Positions 11,781-21,261 of a DNA stretch of 64,000 nt are shown one piece after another. Below the pieces are notes generated by a model. That model was not told the origin of the DNA. It made no database searches and saw only the letters and a program-made list of their open reading frames with translations. How positions within the stretch are numbered: the first letter of the stretch is position 1; each line of letters opens with the position of its first letter. This DNA comes from Roseateles asaccharophilus (GTDB lineage: Bacteria > Pseudomonadota > Gammaproteobacteria > Burkholderiales > Burkholderiaceae_C): NCBI RefSeq assembly GCF_004362405.1, contig NZ_SNXE01000001.1:434001-498000 (forward strand). The letters are read 5' to 3'. A program made the position numbers and the translations under genes.

Positions 11781-13349
11781 ATGAAACCCGCACTCTCCGC
11801 GCTGGCCCTCGCGCTGGCACTCATCGCCCCGGTTGCCCAGGCGACCGCTCCCGCCACCGCCGCCCAGGCCATCGCCTGGCTGCCGGCTGCCGCCGATGCC
11901 GATATCGAGCGCGCATTTGCCCAGGCCCGCAGCGAGAAGAAGCCGGTGCTGCTGTACTGGGGCGCCAAGTGGTGCCCGCCCTGCAACCAGCTCAAGGCCA
12001 CGCTGTTCAAGAGCCAGGACTTCATCCAGCAGACGCGCGCCTTCGTGGCCGTGAATATCGATGGCGACCTGCCCGGCGCCCAGAAGCTGGGCGCGCGCTT
12101 CAAGGTGCGCGGCTATCCCACCCTGATTCTCTTCAGCCCCGAAGGCCAGGAACTCACCCGCCTGCCCGGCGAGGCCGAGGCGGCCCAGGTGCTGCAGGTG
12201 CTGCAGCTGGGCCTGGCCGGCGGCCGCCCGGTCAAGGCCGTGCTGACGGACGCCCAGGCGGGCAAGAAGCTCAGCGCCAACGAATGGCGCCTGCTGGGCT
12301 TCTACTCCTGGGAGACCGATGAGCAGCAGCTGGTGGCCCCCACCGAACGCACGGGTCTGCTGGTGCAGCTGGCAGCGGGCGCACAGGGCGGCGGCGCCGA
12401 CGCCGACACGGTCAACCGCCTCTGGCTCAAGGCCCTGGCGGCCAGCAACAGTGGCCAGGGCGTGAAGGCCGATGCAGCCTTGCGCGAGCGGGTGCGCGGC
12501 ATTCTGAGCAACCCCGTTCTGAGCCGGGCCCACGCCGATGTGCTGACGGGCGAAGCCGCCGACATCGTGCGCGCCCTGCAGCCCGAGGCCGGCGCCGAGC
12601 GCCAGAGCCTGGTGGCCCTCTACGACAGCGCCTTGCGCCGCCTGGAGGCCGATGCCAGCCTGTCGCGTGCGGACCGCAGCTCGGCCATGATCGGTCGGGT
12701 GCGCCTGGCCCGCATGGACCAGCCGGCCGACGCCGTGAGCCCCAAGCTGCCGGCCGAGCTGCTGGCCGATGTGAAGGCCCATGCCGCCCGCGCCGACCGC
12801 GAGGTCACCGAGGGCTATGAGCGCCAGGCCGTGATCACCTCGGTGGCCTATCTGCTGGGCCAGGCCGGGCTGTGGAAGGAGAGCGACGATCTGCTCAAGG
12901 CCAGCCTGGCCAAGAGCCACTCGCCTTACTACCTGATGAGCCAGCTGGGCGGCAATGCCCGCAAGCAGGGCCGCAAGGACGAGGCCCTGCGCTGGTACGA
13001 GGAAGCCTTCAACAAGAGCGAGGGCCCGGCCACCCGCCTGCAATGGGGCTCGGGCTATTTCGCGGCCCTGGTGGACCTGGCGCCGCAGGATGCGGCCAAG
13101 ATCGAGAAGACCGCGGCCCAGCTTTTCAAGGAAGCCGGCCAGGACAAGGGCGCCTTCTATGAGCGCAGCGCCCGCTCCCTGCAGCGCGTGGGCGCCAAGC
13201 TGGCCAGCTGGAATGCCGAGGGCCAGCACCAGGCGGTGCTGAACCGCCTCAAGACCCAGCTCAACGGCATCTGTGCCAAGGTCGACACCGCCGACCAGCA
13301 GCGCGCCACCTGCGAGGGTCTGATCAAGGCCCCGGCCAAGAAGGCTTGA
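11781..13349 (+). CDS. Exported thioredoxin-fold protein with helical C-terminal repeats
   Basis: A 522-residue protein with a signal peptide (cleaved near AQA, about residue 22). A thioredoxin-like domain (about 35-145) follows, with the redox motif WCPPC at Cys65-Cys68 and the cis-proline loop GYPTLILF. The remaining 370 residues are helical and TPR/SEL1-like (KQGRKDEALRWYEEAFNKSEG). It is likely a periplasmic disulphide reductase or chaperone; the partner is unknown. The start is the ATG at 11781 because it begins a clean signal peptide; the same frame stays open far upstream, but that part has no such character. It is divergent from the diguanylate cyclase and convergent with the next GGDEF-EAL gene. 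Confidence 0.85.
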   Translation: MKPALSALALALALIAPVAQATAPATAAQAIAWLPAAADADIERAFAQARSEKKPVLLYWGAKWCPPCNQLKATLFKSQDFIQQTRAFVAVNIDGDLPGAQKLGARFKVRGYPTLILFSPEGQELTRLPGEAEAAQVLQVLQLGLAGGRPVKAVLTDAQAGKKLSANEWRLLGFYSWETDEQQLVAPTERTGLLVQLAAGAQGGGADADTVNRLWLKALAASNSGQGVKADAALRERVRGILSNPVLSRAHADVLTGEAADIVRALQPEAGAERQSLVALYDSALRRLEADASLSRADRSSAMIGRVRLARMDQPADAVSPKLPAELLADVKAHAARADREVTEGYERQAVITSVAYLLGQAGLWKESDDLLKASLAKSHSPYYLMSQLGGNARKQGRKDEALRWYEEAFNKSEGPATRLQWGSGYFAALVDLAPQDAAKIEKTAAQLFKEAGQDKGAFYERSARSLQRVGAKLASWNAEGQHQAVLNRLKTQLNGICAKVDTADQQRATCEGLIKAPAKKA

Positions 13350-13370
13350 AGCCGGCCCGGCCGCCGGCGC

Positions 13371-15203
13371 TCAGGACCTGGGCGGCGGCGGCGGGCAAGG
13401 CGATAGCGGCAGGCCGGGCCCGGGCTGCGCCGGCCGCGTTGCCAGCCAGGCGGGCAGCTCGGCCGGCGGCAGGGCCGGTGCGAACAGCCAGCCCTGCAGC
13501 AGCTCACAACCCTCCCCGGCCAGAAAGCTGTGCTGGGCCGCGGTCTCCACACCCTCCGCCACCAGGCTCTTGCCCAGACTGCGGGCCAGGCCGATCACGG
13601 CCCGGGTCAGGGCCGCATCCTGGCTGTGGCCGGGCAGGCCGCGTATAAAGCTGCGGTCCAGCTTGAGCCGGCACACCGGCAGCTGCTGCAGATGCCCCAG
13701 CGATGAGTAGCCCATGCCGAAGTCGTCCAGGGCCAGCGGCACGCCCAGGGCCGCAATGCGCTCCAGCAGGTCCGAGGCCTGCTCGCGATGGGCCATGGCG
13801 GCGCTCTCGGTGATCTCCAGCTCCAGCATGCCCGCCGGCACGGCATGGGCCTGCAGCAGCTCGAGCAGGCGCTGCTCGAAGCCGGGCTGGCGCAGCTGGT
13901 GGGGCGAGACATTGACCGAGATGCGCAGCATGGTCTGACCTTGCTCGCGCCACTGGGCCAGCTGAGAACAGGCCTGGACCAACACCCAGTCGCCCAGGGG
14001 CAGGATCAGGCCACTGCTCTCGGCCACGGCAATCAGGCGGGCGGGGCTGACCTCCCCCAGCTCGGCATCGCGCCAACGCAGCAAGGCCTCCAGGCCCACC
14101 ACCTGTCCGCCCTCGGCCGCCACCTGAGGCTGGTAGTGCAGACTCAGGCCGCCGCCGTCCGGGCTTTGCAGGGCCAGCTTGAGCCTGGCCTGCAGGCGCA
14201 GCTTCTCCTCCACGCGCCGGGACATCTCGGCGTCATAGACCGCATAGCAGCCGCGGCCCGCCTCCTTGGCGCGGTACATGGCCAGATCGGCGCGGCGCAT
14301 CAGGGTGTCGGCATCCTGACCATCGCGCGGCAGCAGCACGATGCCGATGCTGGCCCCCGGCGTGAGCTCGTGGTGTTGCTGGCGCCAGGGCCGGGTCAGC
14401 ACCTGAACCAGCTTCTCGGCCACCCGCAGCGCATGTTCGGCGTCCAGCAGCTCGGGCAACAGCACCGCGAACTCGTCCCCGCCCAGGCGCGCCAGCACAT
14501 CGCTCTGGCGCAGGGAGCGCCGCATGCGACGCGCCACTTCCCTGAGCAGCGCATCGCCCACATGGTGGCCATGACCGTCGTTGACCGACTTGAAATCATC
14601 CAGATCGATGAGCAGCAAGGCGGTGGGCTGGCCGCTGCGGGCGCTCTGCTCCAGGGCGCGCCCCAGCAGCTCACCGAACATTTGGCGGCTGTAGAGCCCC
14701 GTCAGCCCGTCGTGCATGACCTGGTGGCGCAGCTGGGCCTGCAAAGCCTGGAAGTGGCTCATGTCCCGGATCACCGCCAGGGTGCAGGGGCGCTGCTCGA
14801 AGCGGCACAGGCCCAGCGAGATGTCCACCGGGCGCTCCCGCCCCTCGGCATGCCAGAGGTTCAATGCCTGCACCCGGCCCATGGCGCGGCTGTGGGGCGC
14901 GGCAAAGTAGGCCTGCAGATGCGCGCCGTGGCGCGACCGCAAGGCCGGTGGCAGCAGCACGCTCAGGGCCTGGCCCTCAAGCGCCGCGGGCGCATGGCCG
15001 CTGAGCTCCTGCATGGCCTGGTTGGCACAGCAGATCAGGCCCTCGCGGTCCACCACCAGCACCCCATCGGGCATCAGGTCTATCCAGCGCCGGCTGCCAT
15101 CCCAGGGCTGCGGGGCCGGGGCCACGCCCGAGCCGCCGGGCTCGGGCACCGGCATCAGGGCCAGTTCGGCGAATTCATCATCCGACCAGGGTTCGATACT
15201 CAA
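13371..15203 (-). CDS. PAS-GGDEF-EAL cyclic-di-GMP protein
   Basis: A 610-residue soluble protein: a PAS domain (about 35-150, IDLMPDGVLVVDREGLICCANQAMQELSG), a GGDEF domain with intact RLGGDEFAVLL (about 165-320) and an EAL domain with EALLRWRD and LDDFGMGYSSLGHL (about 335-590). Both catalytic signatures look complete, so it may be bifunctional or one half may dominate. There is no membrane segment, unlike the other two cyclic-di-GMP proteins in the window. The start is a TTG at 15203, with AAAGG eight bases upstream; no in-frame ATG close by precedes the PAS domain. Confidence 0.9.
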   Translation of the reverse strand: MSIEPWSDDEFAELALMPVPEPGGSGVAPAPQPWDGSRRWIDLMPDGVLVVDREGLICCANQAMQELSGHAPAALEGQALSVLLPPALRSRHGAHLQAYFAAPHSRAMGRVQALNLWHAEGRERPVDISLGLCRFEQRPCTLAVIRDMSHFQALQAQLRHQVMHDGLTGLYSRQMFGELLGRALEQSARSGQPTALLLIDLDDFKSVNDGHGHHVGDALLREVARRMRRSLRQSDVLARLGGDEFAVLLPELLDAEHALRVAEKLVQVLTRPWRQQHHELTPGASIGIVLLPRDGQDADTLMRRADLAMYRAKEAGRGCYAVYDAEMSRRVEEKLRLQARLKLALQSPDGGGLSLHYQPQVAAEGGQVVGLEALLRWRDAELGEVSPARLIAVAESSGLILPLGDWVLVQACSQLAQWREQGQTMLRISVNVSPHQLRQPGFEQRLLELLQAHAVPAGMLELEITESAAMAHREQASDLLERIAALGVPLALDDFGMGYSSLGHLQQLPVCRLKLDRSFIRGLPGHSQDAALTRAVIGLARSLGKSLVAEGVETAAQHSFLAGEGCELLQGWLFAPALPPAELPAWLATRPAQPGPGLPLSPCPPPPPRS

Positions 15204-15411
15204 GGCAAAAACCTTTCAGTTGCCCCATGGTCCCCGATGCGCTGGAGCGCGCTCGGGCTTCGGATTCAGGACGCCATGCAGGTCTCGCGACCGCGACCGG
15301 CGCCGCCACGGACGGCCAGCTTGTTGGAGGCGGCGATTTGGCCATCCCCCGCACCGTCGCAGGCTTGCGCTGGATCAAGTCTCTCGACGCGGCTGAGCGC
15401 CTTGCGCGCAA

Positions 15412-15437
15412 TCAAGAGCCCCTGGTGAGGGGCCCTC
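15412..15437 (-). terminator. Weak hairpin after the GST gene
   Basis: On the minus strand GCCCCT-CACC-AGGGGC forms a six-pair stem followed by TCTTGATT, a poor T-tract, just past the GST stop. Nothing else was seen in the roughly 250 bases between this gene and the GGDEF-EAL start. Confidence 0.3.
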
Positions 15438-15452
15438 AAACAACCCGCGGCG

Positions 15453-16064
15453 TTACTTCTTCAGCAAGCCCTCGGCCTCCAGCGCGGCCTGCACGGCCGG
15501 GCGGGCCGAGACGCGGGCGCGGAAGGCGGCCAGGTTGGCGAAAGGCGCGATGTCCACGCCCACATACTGGCCCCAGTTGCTGACGGTGAAGAGGTAGGCG
15601 TCGGCCACCGTGAAGGTCTCGCCCATCAGATAGCTCTTGCCTTCGAGTTGCTGGTCCACGTACTTGAAACGCTCCAGCAGCTTGGCGCGGAACAGGGGCT
15701 TGGCCTCTTCCACCATGCCCGGGGTGAACAGGGGCGAGAAGCCCTTGTGCAGCTCGGAGGTGATGAAGTTCAGCCATTCCTGCAGGCGTGCGCGCTCCCA
15801 GGTGCCGGCGGCCGGCGCCAGGCCGCTGGCGGGCGCCAGATCGGCCAGGTACTGCACGATGGCCGGGCCTTCGGTGAGGCGCTGGCCGTTATCCAGCTCC
15901 AGCACGGGCACCGAGCCCTTGGGGTTGATGGTGTAGAAGTCGGTGCCGTCCTGCAGCTTCTTGGTCTTGGTGCTGGCCAGCACCAGATCGACATTCAGGC
16001 CAGCTTCGCGCGCCACGATATGGGGGGACAGCGAGCAGGCGCCGGGGCTGTAGTAGAGCTTCAT
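15453..16064 (-). CDS. gstA: Glutathione S-transferase
   Basis: A 203-residue protein of the beta-class GST type. The N-terminal thioredoxin-like half starts MKLYYSPGACSLSPHIVAREAGL, where Cys10 and the following serines are the beta-class glutathione-site residues. The helical half (about 85-200) includes NFITSELHKGFSPLF and FTVADAYLFTVSNW. The enzyme conjugates or reduces substrates with glutathione in the cytosol. GGAG stands five bases before the ATG at 16064; the frame opens further up to 16172 but without similarity. It is divergent from the TPR gene. Confidence 0.92.
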   Translation of the reverse strand: MKLYYSPGACSLSPHIVAREAGLNVDLVLASTKTKKLQDGTDFYTINPKGSVPVLELDNGQRLTEGPAIVQYLADLAPASGLAPAAGTWERARLQEWLNFITSELHKGFSPLFTPGMVEEAKPLFRAKLLERFKYVDQQLEGKSYLMGETFTVADAYLFTVSNWGQYVGVDIAPFANLAAFRARVSARPAVQAALEAEGLLKK

Positions 16065-16162
16065 GGGGTCTCCGTGTGAGTCGGGAATCAAGGGATCCGG
16101 CCGGGGGCCGGGATCGTCGCGGTGACACGATACGATGAAACGCAAAAACTTGCCGCCGCCCC

Positions 16163-17041
16163 ATGAAGCCATCCGCCCTACTCTGCTCGCTCCTGCTGCT
16201 GGCCGCCTCGGCTCAGGCCCAGGATCTGGACGCGCTGTGGGACTACGCCCGGCCCGCCCTGAGCGAGCAGCGCTTTCGCGCCGCCCTGGTCCAGGCCCGC
16301 GGGGATGAGGCCCTGATCCTGCAGACCCAGATCGCCCGCAGCCTGGGCCTGCGGCGCGATTTCGAAGGCGCCCGCGCCCTGCTGCTGAGCCTCGAACCCC
16401 AGCTGGCCACGGCCGGGCCCGAGGCGCGCGTGCGCCAGGCCCTGGAGCTGGGCCGCAGCTTCATCTCGGCCAGCCACCCGTCCGCGCAGCGTACGCCCGA
16501 GGCCCGCGTGGCCGCTCGCCGCGCCTATCTCGCTGCCCTGGCCGAGGCGCGCGCGGCCGGCCTCGACGGGCTGGCCGTGGACGCGCTGCACATGATGGCT
16601 TTTGTGGACAGTGCGCCCGCCGATCAGCTGCGCTGGAACCGCGAGGCCCTGGCCCTGGCCGAGACCTCGCCGCAGCCGGCGGCACGGCGCTGGCGCGCCT
16701 CGCTGCAGAACAATCTGGGCCTCAACCTGCGCGCGCTCGGCCGGCAGCAGGAGGCCCTGCTGGCCTTCCAGACCGCGCTGGAGTTGCGCGAGCAGGAGGC
16801 GCCAGGCAGCGATGGCGGCGGCCGCCTGCGCATCGCGCGCTGGATGGTGGCCAACCAGCTGCGCCTGCTGGGCGAGACCGAGGCGGCCCTGGCCCAGCAG
16901 CTGGCCCTGGAACAGGCCTGCGCCGCGGCCGGCCAGCCCGATCCCTATGTCTTCGAGGAGTTGGAGATCCTCTACCGCGCCCGGGGCGACGCGGCGCGGG
17001 CCGCGCACTACGCGCAGCAGCGCGCCAGCACGCCGCCCTGA
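16163..17041 (+). CDS. Exported TPR-like protein
   Basis: A 292-residue protein with a clear signal peptide (LLCSLLLLAASAQAQ, cleaved near residue 20). The rest is almost entirely alpha-helical, with TPR-like pairs such as NNLGLNLRALGRQQEALLAFQTALELREQE and LRLLGETEAALAQQLALEQA. TPR proteins act as scaffolds; nothing indicates the partner. The ATG at 16163 is the first in frame. It is transcribed away from gstA through a 98-base gap that must hold both promoters. Confidence 0.75.
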   Translation: MKPSALLCSLLLLAASAQAQDLDALWDYARPALSEQRFRAALVQARGDEALILQTQIARSLGLRRDFEGARALLLSLEPQLATAGPEARVRQALELGRSFISASHPSAQRTPEARVAARRAYLAALAEARAAGLDGLAVDALHMMAFVDSAPADQLRWNREALALAETSPQPAARRWRASLQNNLGLNLRALGRQQEALLAFQTALELREQEAPGSDGGGRLRIARWMVANQLRLLGETEAALAQQLALEQACAAAGQPDPYVFEELEILYRARGDAARAAHYAQQRASTPP

Positions 17042-17066
17042 GCGCGCGGCTCACCGAGCGCAGGAT

Positions 17067-17432
17067 TCAAGGCTGCGGCTGGGGCTGGGTTTGCCCATCG
17101 CGCTTCTGGCGCGCGATGGCACGGCTGTTGTGGTCCTGGCTGTGCTCCAGGCGGCGGGCCTCGCGGCGGCTGAGCTGGCCGTCGGCCTCGGCACGCTGCT
17201 CCATGCGGGCCGTGTGCTGCTGCTGACGCGCCAGGCGGTGCTGCTCGCGCGCCGTCAGCTGGCCCGAGGCCGCGCCCTGGGCGAGGCGCTGGGCCTGGCG
17301 CTCCTGGCGCTGGTCGATGCGCTGCTCCATGCGCTCGGCGGCCTCGCCCTGGGCCTGGGCCTGGGCCAACAAGGGGCTCAGGCCCAGCAGCAACAGCACG
17401 CTCAAGGTCGGGGCGCGGAAAAACAGGTTCAT
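17067..17432 (-). CDS. Small secreted Arg/Gln-rich protein
   Basis: A 121-residue protein with a signal peptide (LSVLLLLGLSPLLAQAQA). The mature region is charged and helical, rich in Arg, Gln and Glu. Two related segments, ASGQLTAREQHRLARQQ and ADGQLSRREARRLEHSQ, are spaced about 40 residues apart. This repeated G-Q-L-x-x-R-E pattern recurs in small periplasmic proteins of proteobacteria with no assigned role. AGGAG lies five bases before the ATG at 17432. It is convergent with the TPR gene. Confidence 0.72.
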   Translation of the reverse strand: MNLFFRAPTLSVLLLLGLSPLLAQAQAQGEAAERMEQRIDQRQERQAQRLAQGAASGQLTAREQHRLARQQQHTARMEQRAEADGQLSRREARRLEHSQDHNSRAIARQKRDGQTQPQPQP

Positions 17433-17611
17433 GAGAACTCCTGGACACTGAAGTGGAAAGGTGCGGCTTGAACCGCCGTCCAGCAGCGCGACTTACGAGC
17501 CAGCCTCCATGGCCCAGCAACAAGGTAGGACTTGCCAAGCGGCGCGTAAGAGCGGCATGCCACCGGGGTTCAAGCAGGGTCCTCGCTTGCGCTTATGCGC
17601 CTCGCCACCTC

Positions 17612-18958
17612 ATGCAAGCCGCCACCCTCGCCGCCCATCGCTTCGGTTACAGCGAAACCAGTCTGCGCGGCCCCGGGGCCGACCCCAGGTCCTGGGTGCT
17701 GGCCCAGTTCCTGCCCGGCGCCCAGACGCCGTTTGACGCCGGCGGCCTGATGGACGGCGCGGCCGCCCTGCGCCTGACCGGCGAGCTGCTGCGCAGCGCG
17801 GCCGCGCCCGCGGCTGCCGCGTCCGCCCCCGAGCTGCGCCCAAACGCGCAAGCCCTGACCCTGCGCCGCGCCAACCGGGCCGCCCTGCAGCGGCGCTGGC
17901 AGCACATCATCACGACCGAAACCCCGGTGGCCGAGCGCTGGGTGCAGTTCTGGGCCAACCACTGCTGCGTGGCCGCCACCAAGGGCGCCACCCGCGCCCT
18001 GGTCTGGCCGCATGAGAACGAGGCCATACGTCCGCAGGCCTTCGGCCGCTTCAGCGCCCTGCTGCGCGCCTCCACCCTGCACCCGGCCATGCTGCTTTAT
18101 CTGGACAACGCCCAGTCCATGGGCCCGCAGTCCCGGGCCGGCCTGCGGCGCGAGCGTGGGCTGAATGAAAACCTGGCGCGCGAACTGCTGGAGCTGCACA
18201 CCCTGGGTGTGAATGGGGGCTACAGCCAGGCCGATGTCACCGAGACCGCCCGGCTGCTGACCGGCTGGACCGTGCGCCTGCAAGGCGGCGACGGCCGCGC
18301 CAGCTTCCAGCCGGCCCTGCACCAGCCCGGCCCCAAGACCGTGCTGGGCCGGCGCTACCCCGAGGGCCCCGAGGCCCTGGATCAGCTGCTGCAAGACCTG
18401 GCCCTGCACCCGGCCACCGCCCGCCATCTGGCCGGCAAGCTGGCCCTGCATTTCGTCAGCGACACGCCGCCACCCGCCCTGGTGGACGCCCTGGCGCGGC
18501 GCTGGCGCGAGAGCGGCGGCGATCTGCGCCAGGTGGCCCAGGCCCTGTTCGAGCATCCGGCCACCTGGTCGGCGCAGAACCCGCCCAAGCTCAAGCGCCC
18601 CGAGGAGCTGCTGCTCTCGGCCCACCGCCAGCTCAAGCTGCCCCTGGGAGACCGGGAGCTGGATGCCGGCATGCAGACGCTTACGGCCCTGGGCCAGGCG
18701 CCCGGCCGCGCGCCCTCGCCCCAGGGCTGGCCCGACCGCAGCGAGGACTGGCTCTCGCCCGATGCCCTGCTCAAGCGCGTGCAATGGGCCGAGCGCTTTG
18801 CCCAGCGCCATGCCCAGGCCGCAGACGCCCGCGCCCTGGCCCGCCTGGCCCTGGGCGAGGACCTGGGCGAGAGCACCCGACTGCAGATCGAGCGCGCCGC
18901 CGACGGCGCCCAAGCCCTGGCCCTGTGGCTGGCCAGCCCCGAGTTCCAACGCCGTTGA
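17612..18958 (+). CDS. DUF1800-family protein
   Basis: A 448-residue protein with the DUF1800 layout: AAHRFGYSETSL at the N-terminus, WVQFWANHCCVA and ENLARELLELHTLGVNGGYSQADVTETARLLTGW in the middle, and a helical C-terminus ending in LASPEFQRR. DUF1800 proteins are almost always paired with a DUF1501 protein, as here, and are thought to act together at the cell envelope; their activity is unknown. I use the ATG at 17612, which begins the conserved N-terminus; the frame is open 53 codons further upstream. No signal peptide is obvious. Confidence 0.85.
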   Translation: MQAATLAAHRFGYSETSLRGPGADPRSWVLAQFLPGAQTPFDAGGLMDGAAALRLTGELLRSAAAPAAAASAPELRPNAQALTLRRANRAALQRRWQHIITTETPVAERWVQFWANHCCVAATKGATRALVWPHENEAIRPQAFGRFSALLRASTLHPAMLLYLDNAQSMGPQSRAGLRRERGLNENLARELLELHTLGVNGGYSQADVTETARLLTGWTVRLQGGDGRASFQPALHQPGPKTVLGRRYPEGPEALDQLLQDLALHPATARHLAGKLALHFVSDTPPPALVDALARRWRESGGDLRQVAQALFEHPATWSAQNPPKLKRPEELLLSAHRQLKLPLGDRELDAGMQTLTALGQAPGRAPSPQGWPDRSEDWLSPDALLKRVQWAERFAQRHAQAADARALARLALGEDLGESTRLQIERAADGAQALALWLASPEFQRR

Positions 18959-18968
18959 GGCCCCCACC

Positions 18969-20132
18969 ATGTTCTTCAAGCCCACGATGAATCCGGCCCG
19001 TCGCCAGCTGCTGCAGCTGCTGGGCGCCAGCGCCCTGCTGCCCACCTGGCCGGGTCTGAGCCTGGCCGCGCCCGGCCCGGCCGAGGCGCCGCGCCTGGTG
19101 GTGATCATGCTGCGCGGTGCCCTGGACGGCCTGGCCGCCGTGCCGGTGCCGGGCGATCCCGCCTTTGCCACCCTGCGCGGCGAGCTGGCCCCCACGGGCG
19201 CCCTGCCCCTGGACGGCTTCTACGCCCTGCACCCTTCCCTGCCCACGCTGGCGCGCTGGTATGCCGAGGGCCAGCTGCTGGTGCTGCATGCCCTGGCCAG
19301 CCCCTACCGTGAGCGCTCCCACTTCGATGCCCAGCAGCAGCTGGAAAGCGGCGGCCCCCGCCCCTTTGCCCTGAGCACCGGCTGGCTGGGCCGCGCCCTG
19401 CAGGCCACGGGTCAGGGCGGCGTGGCCCTGAGCCCGGCCCTGCCCGTGGCCCTGCGCGGCGCCGAGCAGGCCAGCACCTGGACGCCCAGCCGCCCCGGCC
19501 CCGCCGACAGCGAGGACCTGCTGGCGCGCGTGCAGCAGCTCTATGCCGGCGACACCGCCCTGCACGCCGCCTGGCAGCAGGCCATGAGCCAGCGCGATCT
19601 GGGTCGCATGGCCGGCGAGGGGGCAGCGGGCAATGGCTTTGCCGCCCTGGCCGAGCAGGCGGGGCGCTTTCTGGCCGCGGAGCGCGGCCCGCGCCTGGCC
19701 TGGCTGGAAAGCGGCGGTTGGGACACGCACAACCAGCAGAACAACCGCCTGGCCCGTCAGCTGGCCGGTCTGGACGCGGGCCTCGCGGCCCTGCGCAGCG
19801 CCCTGGGCTCGCAGTGGGCCCGCAGCACGGTGCTGGTGATGACGGAGTTCGGCCGCACGGCCCGGCCCAATGGCAGCGGCGGCACCGACCATGGCACGGG
19901 GGGCGTGGCCTGGCTGGCCGGTGGCGCAGTGGCCGGCGGCCGGGTGCTGGCCGACTGGCCGGGCCTCGCCAACCGCGAGCTGCTGGAGGGCCGCGACCTG
20001 CGCCCCAGCCTGGACATCCGCGCCCTGCAGGCCGCCCTGCTGCAGCGCCAGTTCGGCCTGGGCCGCGCGGCCCTGGAGGGTGGCGTGCTGCCCGATGCCC
20101 CGCGCGCGCTGGAAGGCCTGTGGCGCGCCTGA
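18969..20132 (+). CDS. DUF1501-family exported protein
   Basis: A 387-residue protein 10 bases after the DUF1800 gene, forming the usual pair. It begins with a Tat-like signal (NPARRQLLQLLGASALLPTW). The body resembles the alkaline-phosphatase/sulfatase-like DUF1501 fold: LVVIMLRGALDGLAAVPV, HFDAQQQLE, ESGGWDTHNQQNN and MTEFGRTARPNGSGGTDHGTGG, the last two being the conserved metal-site-like blocks. The activity is unproven. The ATG at 18969 is preferred over upstream starts because it begins the signal sequence. Confidence 0.87.
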   Translation: MFFKPTMNPARRQLLQLLGASALLPTWPGLSLAAPGPAEAPRLVVIMLRGALDGLAAVPVPGDPAFATLRGELAPTGALPLDGFYALHPSLPTLARWYAEGQLLVLHALASPYRERSHFDAQQQLESGGPRPFALSTGWLGRALQATGQGGVALSPALPVALRGAEQASTWTPSRPGPADSEDLLARVQQLYAGDTALHAAWQQAMSQRDLGRMAGEGAAGNGFAALAEQAGRFLAAERGPRLAWLESGGWDTHNQQNNRLARQLAGLDAGLAALRSALGSQWARSTVLVMTEFGRTARPNGSGGTDHGTGGVAWLAGGAVAGGRVLADWPGLANRELLEGRDLRPSLDIRALQAALLQRQFGLGRAALEGGVLPDAPRALEGLWRA

Positions 20133-20158
20133 TGTGCGTCATGATCACGGGAATCATC

Positions 20159-20605
20159 ATGAAGAACCATTTGCTCCCCACGGCCGTGCTGGCCCTGAGC
20201 CTCGCGGCCCTGAGCGGCATGGCTCAGGCCAAGCCGCCCGCCGTGCCCGACCCGCAGGAGTGGGCCCGCATGAGCCCCGAGCAGCAGGCCCAGCGCCGCG
20301 CCGAGCTGCGCCAGCAGCTGGAGCGACTGCCGCCGGCCGAGCGCCGGGCCTTTCGCGAACAGATGCGTGAGCGCCTGGAAACCCTGAGCCCCGAGCAGCG
20401 CCAGGCCCTGGCGGCCCAGGCCCGTGAACGCTGGCAGGCCATGCCGCCCGAGGAGCGCCGCCGCCAGGCCGAGGAACGCCGCGCCCAGATCCAGGCCATG
20501 AGCCCGGCCCAGCGCCGCGAGCTGCTGCAGCAGCGCCGCGCCATGCTGGAGAAGCTCAGCCCGGAGGAGCGTCGCGCCCTGCGCGAGCGGCTGCCCAGCG
20601 AATGA
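20159..20605 (+). CDS. DUF3106-type periplasmic protein
   Basis: A 148-residue exported protein. The signal peptide ends near AQA (residue 24), followed by repeats of the form L-S-P-E-Q-R-x-x-L (MSPEQQAQRRAEL, LPPAERRAFREQ, LSPEQRQALAAQ, MSPAQRRELLQQ, LSPEERRALRE). The mature part should be a long helical bundle, reminiscent of Spy/CpxP-like periplasmic helpers. Its stop overlaps the ATG of the sigma factor (ATGA), so the three genes here probably form one operon. An earlier in-frame ATG at 20132 overlaps the DUF1501 stop; it would spoil the signal peptide. Confidence 0.78.
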   Translation: MKNHLLPTAVLALSLAALSGMAQAKPPAVPDPQEWARMSPEQQAQRRAELRQQLERLPPAERRAFREQMRERLETLSPEQRQALAAQARERWQAMPPEERRRQAEERRAQIQAMSPAQRRELLQQRRAMLEKLSPEERRALRERLPSE

Positions 20606-21261
20606 GCAAGACGCTGGACACGCGCCAAGCCCCGGCGCCCCTGAGCTGGTGGTCGGCAGCAAAGGCCAGGCTCGGCCGTCCCGCAGGGCTGCCGGCCGGG
20701 GAAGACTGGGTCCTGTGGCAACAGGCCTGCGACGGCCAGGCCGCCGCCGCCACGGCCCTGGTGCAGCGGCTCACGCCCCAGGCGCTGGGGCTGGCCCTGC
20801 AGCTGCTGCGCCGCCGCGAGGATGCGGAGGACATGGTGCAGGAGTCCTTTCTGCGCCTGTGGCGCAGCCGGCCCAGCGATGCCCGGGGCGCCAGCCTGGC
20901 CACCTTCTTCAACACCATCGTGATCAACCGCTGCAAAAGCCTGCTGGTCAAGCGATGCGAGCTGAGCCTGGAACCCGAAGCCCTGGAGGCTTTGAGCGAA
21001 GCCCTGCCCGCCGCCGCGGTGGCGCTGGAGACGCGCATCGAGGCCGCCCTGCTCCAGCAGGCCATGCAAGGCCTGCCGGCCCGCCAGCGCATGGCCCTGG
21101 CCTTGTGGGCCTATGGTGATGCCAGCGTGGCCGAGATCGCCCAGACCCTGGGCCTGAGCGAGCCCAATGCCGCCCACCAGCTGCTGCACCGCGCCAAGCA
21201 GTCCCTGCGACGACAGCTGCAGCTTGCCAGCACCTCGTCGAAGAAAGAAGTACGCCCATGA
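20602..21261 (+). CDS. ECF-type RNA polymerase sigma factor
   Basis: A 219-residue sigma-70 family protein of the extracytoplasmic-function type. Region 2 spans about residues 38-105 (ATALVQRLTPQALGLALQLLRRREDAEDMVQESFLRLWRS, including the usual DAEDMVQE). Region 4 spans about 145-205 (LPARQRMALALWAYGDASVAEIAQTLGLSEPNAAHQLLHRAKQSL). It should direct transcription of an envelope-response regulon. The DUF3106 gene overlaps its start and a small membrane protein overlaps its end, both by four bases, so partners are encoded beside it. Confidence 0.9.
   Translation: MSKTLDTRQAPAPLSWWSAAKARLGRPAGLPAGEDWVLWQQACDGQAAAATALVQRLTPQALGLALQLLRRREDAEDMVQESFLRLWRSRPSDARGASLATFFNTIVINRCKSLLVKRCELSLEPEALEALSEALPAAAVALETRIEAALLQQAMQGLPARQRMALALWAYGDASVAEIAQTLGLSEPNAAHQLLHRAKQSLRRQLQLASTSSKKEVRP

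Noticed and set aside
13788..15428. A 546-codon open frame opposite the PAS-GGDEF-EAL gene
   Set aside because: Antisense to intact GGDEF and EAL motifs; no domain of its own.
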